Origin: Candidatus Poseidoniaceae archaeon
GTDB lineage: Archaea; Thermoplasmatota; Poseidoniia; Poseidoniales; Poseidoniaceae
Assembly: GCA_938075675.1 (NCBI GenBank)
Contig: CALJHE010000005.1
Location: 1-64,000 of the forward strand
Length of the DNA: 64,000 nt
Reading direction: 5' to 3'
The notes beneath the pieces were generated by a model. The model was given only the letters and a program-made list of their open reading frames with translations, made no database searches and had not been told where the DNA came from. Shown here piece by piece: positions 29,341-37,506 of this stretch (within the stretch, counting starts at the first letter, position 1; each line of letters starts with the position of its first letter). The translations under genes and the position numbers were made by a program.

Positions 29341-32300
29341 TCAAAAATCAACATTCGACAAACGGGCTTCAAGTGCTGCCAAGGCAGGGTCTGTCGATTG
29401 TTCTGCGACCGGCTCTTTTCGGCGGTCCCAAGACGCATCAAGTCGAGCCAATTCTGCCTCAAGTTGTGCTCGTTCATCACTGTGTTCTGTTTCGCTGACC
29501 GTTACAGGTGCACGAATGGAGTTCACGACCTCTGGAGCATCTTCATCCACAGGCGTTGGCATCTGTTCCCAACCGGATTCGTCGACAACTGTAGTTTCAG
29601 TGACGACATCCAAGGAAACAGGAACTTGTCCTGCCAAGGAAGGTTCCATGTCAGAAAGCATGTCTTGCTCTACCGGCGTTCGTTGCGCATCCGGTATTGA
29701 GTTGCGTTCATACGGCAACAAACCGTCGCGTTGGAACTCCCAAAGCATTCCACTTGGAACGCCGTTTGCAAGACCAGAAGCATCCAATTGAGTAATGAGT
29801 TCTTCAAGCACACGAGCAGTGTCTTCCAATGCAATAGCCTCACCTGCATCACGCTGGTCAGCTTCCAAATAGATATCATCGAGTGCAACTTGAATCAACT
29901 TGCGTGTTGCTTGTGCGATGCTTGGCAGTGCTTCAGGGCGGGTGCAATTGTTCAGCAGTGCCTCAACTTCATGCGGAGGTGCACCGAGTCGGACGAGTTG
30001 TTCCAAGACGTTTCTTAATCGACGCAACATGGTAATCGAACGGTCGAAATCTTCCAACAGGTGCTCGAGGTCAATAACCACGTGACCTACCGTTTCACCC
30101 AACTGATGTTCGAGCCGTTGTTGGACAGACCATCGTGCAAGACCGCGAACTGCACCTGCTGTTTGAGGGACTTGGCGTTCAAGAAGCGTCATCACTTCAC
30201 TGGAAAGCAGATGCCGTGGTGTTGCTGCGACATGATCTACGGTGGATTGAATCACTTGCAATCCACGCTCGACTGCACGGTCAAGTAGTGTGACTGAGTA
30301 ACCCAATGCACGGGCATTCTCAAGGCGTTCAAGAACTGGACCAAGGCCGTCAAAAGTGGATGCATCGTCAAGCAGTGCTTGGGCGAGAGGTTCTTCAGCC
30401 AGTCTTGCTCGAAGGCGTTCCGCTTCTTGAATATCGGAGAGTGCCTCTTCATGGGCTTGAGAAAGTGCTTCAGCACGCTCGATGAGGGAAACAAGTTCCG
30501 CCTCAGCATGACCTCTGCGAGCGCCAAGGTCTCCCAATTCACGGAGAGTTTGCCGGCGTTCAGACATCAGTTCTCGCAATTCAGCCTGAACTTGTGCTTG
30601 ACGTGCCTCGTCTGTAGCCAAACGGTTGCGATCCTCTTCCGCTCTCCGACGGGCTGCTTTTGCTTCTGCTTCGATGGATTCCAATTCCAAGGAGTTCGAA
30701 TGAATCTTGTCTTCCATCATCATTGCTTCAGCCTGTGCACGGGTATGTCGCTCACGAGTTGCTTCAACTTGTTCTTGGAGAACACGAAGCCGTCGTTCAT
30801 CATCGTCCGATTGTTGACGGATGGTGGCAAGCCTTTCGCTTCCAGCGAGAAGGTCGCCGTTGAGTTGTGCTTCCTTGAGTGCCAACTCTTCAATCGATGA
30901 GCGAAGTGTTTCGCTGGAGTCAGCATGACCCAGAGCCTTTGCCAACTCAGCAGCTCGGACACTCACCTGATGTTCAAGTTCATTCACACGGCGAACAAGG
31001 CGTTCAGCACGGTTCTCTGCTTGTTCTGCTGCTGCTCGAGATTCTGCAACATCCAGTTGCAGAGAATCAAGCGATGAATTTGAAGATTCAACCTTCGAAA
31101 GGAACTCTTGTCGGGATTCTGATGCCTCACGGGCAAGGATCTGTGCGGCTTTCTTCCCAGATTGCGCTTCATCTAAACGGCTGGCGAGCGCTGCCTTTTC
31201 TTTTTCCAAGTCGCTGATTTTGTGTTCAGCGGCTTCCAATCGGCGACGCAGACCTGCATCAACTGCCAACGGTTGCGAAACCTCTCCAGGCAGTCCACCG
31301 CTTACATCGCCAACTGTTTCTGGGAATGTTGCACTTGAACGGCTCTTTCGCAATTGCTCCATGCCAATCTCAAACCCAAACAAATCGGTGAGTTTGCTCT
31401 TGAGATTTGCACGGCGGCTTTCTGAACGAGTACGGAGTGTTACCAGAAGGTCATGGAAGTCGTCGAGTCGGAACTCTTCCACGGTACCAGAATCTCGAGA
31501 AACGATTGTTCCTGCTGGTAATCGGTGAAGTTTGAGGATTCGTGATGAATCAGTAAAGGTGAGCATTGCCTCTTCCAGCGACTGCCCCTCAGGAGCAGAA
31601 ATCCCAACGGGAACGCCACGTGCCAAAAGAACAGAAACTGCGGTCGAAGATTGGCCGGATTGAAGATGGCCTGTTACCTCTTCACTTACACCTGCAGTAA
31701 GCATGGAAAGAATCGCATCTGGACCACCACGACCTTCACGGAGAACGAAACCTTCAGGCATCGGCCCTCCTGAAGCACCAACCGATCCGAGTTCTCCTTC
31801 CAAAACTGCTGCTGCTGCAGAGATGAGGCGAGCGTGATTGGTATTGGCTTCGGTCCAAACCCCCAGCGATACATCTCCTGCTTGAGCAAGAAGAAGAGAA
31901 CCACCTTCGTGATGCATGGTCCAATGGCTACCACCAATGATGCTGTCATCTTCGACAATACTGATGTTCATTGCTTCAAGGGTCGAATGAATCTCTCGAG
32001 CGAGCGTTTCTGCATCGTTCGGTAAATCACCTACGCTGTCGATGAGCATACCTTGGTCAATCGCAATTGCTCCACGAACGGTCTCACGTTCGACCATTGT
32101 TCGAAGAACAGCAGACAAATCTCGAGACAAAAGTCGGACTACAGCATCGCCACGGGCAAGAAGGCCTTGTCGGTCGGCAGCATGTTCGAACGCTTCAGGA
32201 ACGACTTCAGCGACGCTTCCAAGTCCTGCAAGTGAATATTCGCCAGCGATATACCGGCTGTTCTCCTTGGATTCTATGTCTTCAAGACGAAGTCGAGCTT

Positions 32301-32514
32301 CCTTGCCAGCAAGCAGCAATTTGCCCTTACCGGATTCAGCCAGCCAGCCAACGACTCGGCCTGCTCGAACCAATCGGTGTCCAGCAGGTGTTTTTCGTCG
32401 TCCAATCCATGTGCTAATGACACCATGGTCAAACGGCTGAATAGAGCCGCTTCCGACAGTGATTGTTCCTTCAATTGGTTTTCCTTCGGGTAAATTAAAC
32501 ATGGTATCACTCAC
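29341..32514 (-). CDS. large coiled-coil protein with N-terminal roadblock/LC7-like region
   Basis: 1057 aa; N-term contains VRGAIAIDQGMLIDSVGDLPNDAETLAREI...EGGSLLLAQAGDVSLGVWTEANTNHARLISAAAAVL (roadblock-like); long heptad-rich Glu/Arg/Ala centre (~400-700). Confidence 0.8.
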   Translation of the reverse strand: MSDTMFNLPEGKPIEGTITVGSGSIQPFDHGVISTWIGRRKTPAGHRLVRAGRVVGWLAESGKGKLLLAGKEARLRLEDIESKENSRYIAGEYSLAGLGSVAEVVPEAFEHAADRQGLLARGDAVVRLLSRDLSAVLRTMVERETVRGAIAIDQGMLIDSVGDLPNDAETLAREIHSTLEAMNISIVEDDSIIGGSHWTMHHEGGSLLLAQAGDVSLGVWTEANTNHARLISAAAAVLEGELGSVGASGGPMPEGFVLREGRGGPDAILSMLTAGVSEEVTGHLQSGQSSTAVSVLLARGVPVGISAPEGQSLEEAMLTFTDSSRILKLHRLPAGTIVSRDSGTVEEFRLDDFHDLLVTLRTRSESRRANLKSKLTDLFGFEIGMEQLRKSRSSATFPETVGDVSGGLPGEVSQPLAVDAGLRRRLEAAEHKISDLEKEKAALASRLDEAQSGKKAAQILAREASESRQEFLSKVESSNSSLDSLQLDVAESRAAAEQAENRAERLVRRVNELEHQVSVRAAELAKALGHADSSETLRSSIEELALKEAQLNGDLLAGSERLATIRQQSDDDERRLRVLQEQVEATRERHTRAQAEAMMMEDKIHSNSLELESIEAEAKAARRRAEEDRNRLATDEARQAQVQAELRELMSERRQTLRELGDLGARRGHAEAELVSLIERAEALSQAHEEALSDIQEAERLRARLAEEPLAQALLDDASTFDGLGPVLERLENARALGYSVTLLDRAVERGLQVIQSTVDHVAATPRHLLSSEVMTLLERQVPQTAGAVRGLARWSVQQRLEHQLGETVGHVVIDLEHLLEDFDRSITMLRRLRNVLEQLVRLGAPPHEVEALLNNCTRPEALPSIAQATRKLIQVALDDIYLEADQRDAGEAIALEDTARVLEELITQLDASGLANGVPSGMLWEFQRDGLLPYERNSIPDAQRTPVEQDMLSDMEPSLAGQVPVSLDVVTETTVVDESGWEQMPTPVDEDAPEVVNSIRAPVTVSETEHSDERAQLEAELARLDASWDRRKEPVAEQSTDPALAALEARLSNVDF

Positions 32515-32888
32515 ATTTGGGGGGTTGTCGCTATGATTCGACGGTCGCGGTCAAGCGCATGTCGCCATCGTGCTAATCGGCCGCCGTCTCCACTGAGTAC
32601 GACGATGCGATTCGGCCCAACGACATCCAAAACCATGCGAGATGAACTCTCACTCCACACTTCATAGATTTGGCCTAAGCCAAGTGCGTGGCCGGTTTCT
32701 TGGGCGACGTTTAGCATCTCAATGGCCTGATCAACGGGTGCAAAAATGCCTTCATCTCCAACACTGGCCAAGAGTTGGCCAGAATCATCAATGAGCATAG
32801 CGTGATTGACGCCTTCAAGACGACATAATCCAGCAAGTGCGCGTTGCAGCATGGTTCTCAAACAATCGGTCAGTGCTGTGGCCTTCAA
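32511..32888 (-). CDS. roadblock/LC7-like domain protein
   Basis: 125 aa; LQRALAGLCRLEGVNHAMLIDDSGQLLASVGDEG...DQAIEMLNVAQ...RMVLDVVGPNRIVVLSGDGGRLARWRHALDRD; overlaps downstream gene by 4 bp. Confidence 0.7.
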   Translation of the reverse strand: MKATALTDCLRTMLQRALAGLCRLEGVNHAMLIDDSGQLLASVGDEGIFAPVDQAIEMLNVAQETGHALGLGQIYEVWSESSSRMVLDVVGPNRIVVLSGDGGRLARWRHALDRDRRIIATTPQM

Positions 32889-32904
32889 GTAGTTTTGCGC
32901 TTTT

Positions 32905-32922
32905 ATCCCCCTAAAGGGGGAT
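32905..32922. promoter_or_regulatory. perfect inverted repeat ATCCCCC-TAAA-GGGGGAT upstream of the roadblock gene
   Basis: Read directly; 17 bp from the start codon at 32888. Confidence 0.45.
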
Positions 32923-33178
32923 TTGAAGACCCAAATTGATTTTCCAACTGGAGATTGAAAAAAGGCATCGCGGAGAACTATTCTTGCTTAGATTTCCGCG
33001 CAATATAACCTGAAGAATTGTCGGCCAAAACAGCCCGAAAAGTGAGGTTGTGGGTGAACTTTTTCAATTGAAAAATTGAAATTACAATTGGAATATTTGG
33101 AGAAAGGAATTGTTCCAAGGCAACGATTCAACACAGGACAAGCGGTGAACTCAAACCGTAGGGGTGCACGCAAGTACC

Positions 33179-34186
33179 ATGGCGCAAGAGGGAGAACCGC
33201 TGTTTTCGGTACCAACCTGCGACAGTTGTTCGAAACCTGCAATCCTTGAACAAGCCTACTCAGGACGTATCTTGTGCGGAGAACACATGGCCAAATCGGT
33301 TCGTAAAAAAATCGGGAAGGAACTCCGCCAGCAACTCATCTTGCCTCGAAACAAGAACACTGTGATCTTCGTGGCGATTTCCGGCGGAAAAGATTCAGCA
33401 GTCCTGCTTGACAGTCTGGTTGACCGAGTCGGCAAGCGCCCAGATGTCACCATCATCGCAGGAACAGTCGACGAAGGGATTGAGGGATATCGCCCCCCTT
33501 CATTGGTCTGTGCGCAAGAATTGTGTGAGCGGCTTGGAATAGAATTCATCACCGTATCCTATCCTGAATTGAGTTTCAAAGAAATGGATGAAGTCGCAAG
33601 TAAGATTCCTGGCTTGGTCAAGGACAACAAAGAGGCACCTCGCATGCCATGTTCCTATTGTGGGGTGTTCAGGCGACAAGGCATCAACCACCTGGCAAAA
33701 CGCGTCAAGGCGGATTACGTCGCACTCGGGCACAACCTCGACGACATGGCTCAAACGGTACTCATGAACATGACAAACGGTGATGTCGAACGAACGCTTC
33801 GACTCGCACCTCATACAACAACTCCAGTTGATGGATTAGCACCTCGTATCGTCCCATTGCGATGGATTCCTGAACAAGAGGTCCACCTCTATGCACTGCA
33901 CAGAAACCTACCATTGCATCATGAAGAATGCCCGCATGCTCAAGGAGCTTTACGGTGGAGGCACCGGGAAATGGTGGCCCAAATGGAGGCTGATGTCCCA
34001 GGAACACGACATGGCCTGCTTCGTATGGCTGATAACATCAAGTTGCTGCGCGACCAAGTGATCGAACTGGGTGGCTCAGCGGCACGTCCGGCTCCCCCTA
34101 CGCCGTGCCAAACATGCGGAGAACTCACCTCAGGCGTACAATGCAAAGCGTGTGATATGCGTCAATTGATGAACGACGAATCATAA
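33179..34186 (+). CDS. TtuA/Ncs6-family tRNA thiolation ATPase (TIGR00269-like)
   Basis: ISGGKDSAVLLDSLV PP-loop, paired Cys zinc fingers at N-term (CDSC...CGEH) and C-term (CQTCGEL...CKAC), PCSYCGVFRRQGIN. Start more likely at 33179 (MAQEGEP). Confidence 0.92.
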   Translation: MAQEGEPLFSVPTCDSCSKPAILEQAYSGRILCGEHMAKSVRKKIGKELRQQLILPRNKNTVIFVAISGGKDSAVLLDSLVDRVGKRPDVTIIAGTVDEGIEGYRPPSLVCAQELCERLGIEFITVSYPELSFKEMDEVASKIPGLVKDNKEAPRMPCSYCGVFRRQGINHLAKRVKADYVALGHNLDDMAQTVLMNMTNGDVERTLRLAPHTTTPVDGLAPRIVPLRWIPEQEVHLYALHRNLPLHHEECPHAQGALRWRHREMVAQMEADVPGTRHGLLRMADNIKLLRDQVIELGGSAARPAPPTPCQTCGELTSGVQCKACDMRQLMNDES

Positions 34187-34657
34187 GACGTTGTTCGACA
34201 ACTCTCCGAGGTCTTGTGGACGACCGCAGTAGTGGCAGCGCAATTGAAGAGGGTCTCGCTCAACGACACGCAAGCGATGTGCTTGAGGTTCACGTAGATT
34301 GGTTGTAATACAGTTCGAGAAGGTACAGCGCACAACATTGACGACTTCCTCACCGAGGTTAATGGTGAGTTTTTCCGCAACCGAATAGGCACGGATAATG
34401 GCTACATGCGCATCGGGTGCGACAAGAGCGAGACGGTCAAGTTCTGCTTGTGTCAATTCACGGTCTTCGACTTTAATGATGTCTTTTGCGCCCATCTTCT
34501 TTGAAGGGACGTTCATCACCAAAGAGATCGGAACGGATGTTTCTCCACCGATTCCAAGCATTTCCAAGACACGCATTGCTTGTCCTGAAGGAATGTGGTC
34601 GATGACCGTACCGTTTCGAATTGCGGTCACTCGTCGCATACTGTGTTCGTTCGACAT
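34181..34657 (-). CDS. pyrI: aspartate carbamoyltransferase regulatory chain
   Basis: VTAIRNGTVIDHIPSGQAMRVLEMLGI; Zn site CTFSNCITTN...CHYCGRP. Confidence 0.95.
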   Translation of the reverse strand: MSNEHSMRRVTAIRNGTVIDHIPSGQAMRVLEMLGIGGETSVPISLVMNVPSKKMGAKDIIKVEDRELTQAELDRLALVAPDAHVAIIRAYSVAEKLTINLGEEVVNVVRCTFSNCITTNLREPQAHRLRVVERDPLQLRCHYCGRPQDLGELSNNVL

Positions 34658-35625
34658 CAGAGAGCACCTCCTTCAGCATGGACATCTGCAGGAACAGTAA
34701 CCGCAAGAAGGCGACACAGTAATGCCATTCGTGCAACTACTCCGTTGAAAGCTTGTTCGAAGTACCGGGCATGACGGGTTTTATCCACAGTCGGGTCAAT
34801 TTCATCGACACGAGGCAATGGGTGCATGACAATCATGTCTTGCTTGACATCTTCGAGGTGACGAGCGTGGAGTTTGTATGCACCAGCACAGCGTGCGTAT
34901 TCGTCTTCATCGGCAAAGCGTTCCTTTTGGATTCGAGTCATGTAAACGACATCGGCTTCTGCCATCGAACCGTACAAATCTTCGGTTTCAAGAACGTTTG
35001 CTCCATGAGCACGCAAATCAGAAACGATTTCCTCCGGCATGCGAAGCAGGTCCGGACTGGCAAAGACGAGGTCGCAACCAAACCGTACCAAAGCATGGGA
35101 AAGTGAGTGAACGGTTCGGCCATAGCGTAAATCGCCTGCAAGCACGACTTTGAGGCCGTCTAAGCGCCCGTGGGCTTGTTGAATCGTGAACAGATCGAGC
35201 ATCGTTTGAGTCGGGTGATGTCCAGCTCCGTCACCGCCGTTGAGAATAGGAACTCGAGCAGCGTCTTGAGCGTATTGGGCTGCACCCTGCCGAGGGTGGC
35301 GTATGGCAATAATATCGGTATAACCATCAACCATTTGGATGGTGTCAAACAACGTTTCACCCTTGACCACCGAGGACGTTTTTACGTCGCCTAGATTGAC
35401 GACATCTCCTCCGAGTCGCTTCATTGCCGTCTCGAACGACATACGTGTACGAGTACTCGGCTCGAAAAACAAGTTCCCAAGAATTCGCCCTTTCAAGAGC
35501 GGCAGATACAACTCGCCACGTGCCACTGGCAACAAGCGTTCAGCATCGCTTAAAATCTCAAGAATTTGCTCGTTTGTCAAGTCATCCATAGTGATAAGTC
35601 CAGCCACAATGCTCCCTTCCATCAT
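34657..35625 (-). CDS. pyrB: aspartate carbamoyltransferase catalytic chain
   Basis: FEPSTRTRMSFETAMKRLGGDVV, HHPTQTMLDLFTIQ, MHPLPRVDEI. Confidence 0.97.
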   Translation of the reverse strand: MMEGSIVAGLITMDDLTNEQILEILSDAERLLPVARGELYLPLLKGRILGNLFFEPSTRTRMSFETAMKRLGGDVVNLGDVKTSSVVKGETLFDTIQMVDGYTDIIAIRHPRQGAAQYAQDAARVPILNGGDGAGHHPTQTMLDLFTIQQAHGRLDGLKVVLAGDLRYGRTVHSLSHALVRFGCDLVFASPDLLRMPEEIVSDLRAHGANVLETEDLYGSMAEADVVYMTRIQKERFADEDEYARCAGAYKLHARHLEDVKQDMIVMHPLPRVDEIDPTVDKTRHARYFEQAFNGVVARMALLCRLLAVTVPADVHAEGGAL

Positions 35626-35739
35626 GAAAGGCAGTCAAAGACACCCATGAACATTCCCGTCATTTATGTTGAACATGAACACCAAAGTGATGGACGAAAC
35701 ATCGGAGTGATTATCACCGTGATGCAACCGAGGAGTGTC

Positions 35740-37506
35740 ATGGCTCTCGATGCTTGGGCGGATGTAGATGCAGCAATCGACGCTGCACGGCAAGCCAGAA
35801 AGCAACGCATTGAACGGCTGACGACCGCTTCTTCGCTGGTCATACTCTCCGGTGCTGTGTGGCTCATGTGGCCGAACCTTCAAACCGCATTGAAAGGCGA
35901 CTCAGGATTGCTTGAGGGTTTGGGATACCCACTTCTCATCATCGCATACGGACTTATCCTACAAGACTCAGTTCTTGACGATGCGAAAGCACGAACTCGA
36001 ATCGGTTCCCTCGCCTGCATCGCTTGGCCGGTACTCCTGATGTTAGCAGCAAAGCACCTGAACACTGAGGAGAACACTGCTTTACTTGGCAGCGCTTTTC
36101 TAATCGTTGTCGCCTATGCATGCTACCAAACTTCTTCCAATGTGTTGCAAGGTGGATTAGACGTCCTCCGTTGGCGAGCCATTATGACCGGCCTTGGAGG
36201 AGTGGCAGCATTTTCCCTGTTCGTGGGCGAAATGCCTGAATCGATGACCTACGAGTGGATTGCATCAATCGCCTCACTCGTAGCCGCAATCGTAGCCACA
36301 GGATACATCTGGTTTGTTGGCGATGAACAGCGCGGGCAACGCAAAATATTCACCAAGCGATTGGACGGAATTGAGTCGCAATTACTGCAACTCAAAGCGG
36401 ATGGCGCAGCAGTCGACCAAGCATCCAGCCTCGTGATGACTGCGAAAGAAGAAGGCCACATTGACCCGGAATACGGAATGAAATTACTGGATGAAGCCGA
36501 GGAAGACATCGAAAGGACGCTATCGCTGAGCGGTGACGTCGAAATTATCCAAGCGGACGCACTCGCCGCTATCGAAAAGGCGGAAAGTCTCGCACCAACC
36601 GCTAAACGCCCTCGGAAATCCTTTGACATGGGTGCACGAGAGGTGAAACTTGGCTCACTCCGAGAGGGTGAAATGCTGTTCAGGCAATCGAAAAAATTAG
36701 CCAATGACATCATCGAATGGTGGGGTGTTGCCGAACAGTCCATCGCTGAAGCCAGCCGACTCCTTGCCGGTAACGAGGCAGAAAGCGTTCAACATCTCAA
36801 GGAATTACTTGCTGATGCGAGAAAGAAATTGGCAAGTGAAGCGCCACGTGAAGCGTACGAATTCGCCTCGGTCATACCTCAACAGTTACTCGCAGACGAA
36901 GACGCTCAAGGTCGAGCGCTCGAATCCCTGAAAGAAGCCACTCGCCAACTCAAGCAAACCGATGGCCTTGACACCGAAGAGATGGAGTTGCGATTGAAGC
37001 GTGCTGAACAAGCCATCGACGCAGGTAGCCCAAGCCAAGCGATTGGTTTAGCAGACGGCGTTGTTCGCTCCATAGAAGCAGAACGCACGGCGATGGACAA
37101 CGTCCGTAGAGGACTCAAACAGCGTAAGAAGTTGGTTGCACAATTCAAAGACCGTGACGACAAGGACGACTGGGAAAAGCGTTTGAAGTCGGTTGAAGAT
37201 GCTGCTGATACGAAGCAATGGAGCCATGCCAATGCTCTCCTCGATGCCATAACTACCGATTTGGATAATGAAGGACAAGCAACTGAAGAGGCTCTTGAAC
37301 TGTACGACTTTGTCATCGAAGAATGGCACACACTTCGCAATCAATGCGATGCCAGCAACATCTCCATTGAAGATGAAAACCGCAGAGCCTGTGAACAAGC
37401 AATTGCACTGGCTGCTGAAGCGTTAGCTGGTGGACGAGTTGAAGACTGCCTCAAACAATTATCGCAAGCAGACTCCGCGATGGAACGCCTTCGAAGACGC
37501 ATCTAG
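35740..37506 (+). CDS. membrane protein with long helical/coiled-coil C-terminus, hypothetical
   Basis: TM cluster (LVILSGAVWLMWP..., YPLLIIAYGLIL..., etc.) then ~380 aa helical repeats. ORF track start 35566; MALDAWADVDAAIDAARQ at 35740 looks the more natural start. Confidence 0.7.
   Translation: MALDAWADVDAAIDAARQARKQRIERLTTASSLVILSGAVWLMWPNLQTALKGDSGLLEGLGYPLLIIAYGLILQDSVLDDAKARTRIGSLACIAWPVLLMLAAKHLNTEENTALLGSAFLIVVAYACYQTSSNVLQGGLDVLRWRAIMTGLGGVAAFSLFVGEMPESMTYEWIASIASLVAAIVATGYIWFVGDEQRGQRKIFTKRLDGIESQLLQLKADGAAVDQASSLVMTAKEEGHIDPEYGMKLLDEAEEDIERTLSLSGDVEIIQADALAAIEKAESLAPTAKRPRKSFDMGAREVKLGSLREGEMLFRQSKKLANDIIEWWGVAEQSIAEASRLLAGNEAESVQHLKELLADARKKLASEAPREAYEFASVIPQQLLADEDAQGRALESLKEATRQLKQTDGLDTEEMELRLKRAEQAIDAGSPSQAIGLADGVVRSIEAERTAMDNVRRGLKQRKKLVAQFKDRDDKDDWEKRLKSVEDAADTKQWSHANALLDAITTDLDNEGQATEEALELYDFVIEEWHTLRNQCDASNISIEDENRRACEQAIALAAEALAGGRVEDCLKQLSQADSAMERLRRRI

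Noticed and set aside
33045-33110. AATTG-rich stretch (caattgaaaaattgaaattacaattgga) as a possible repeat family, with similar strings at ~56120-56185
   Set aside because: The second location is within PPTase coding sequence and the similarity is short AT-rich low complexity; not enough to call a repeat.
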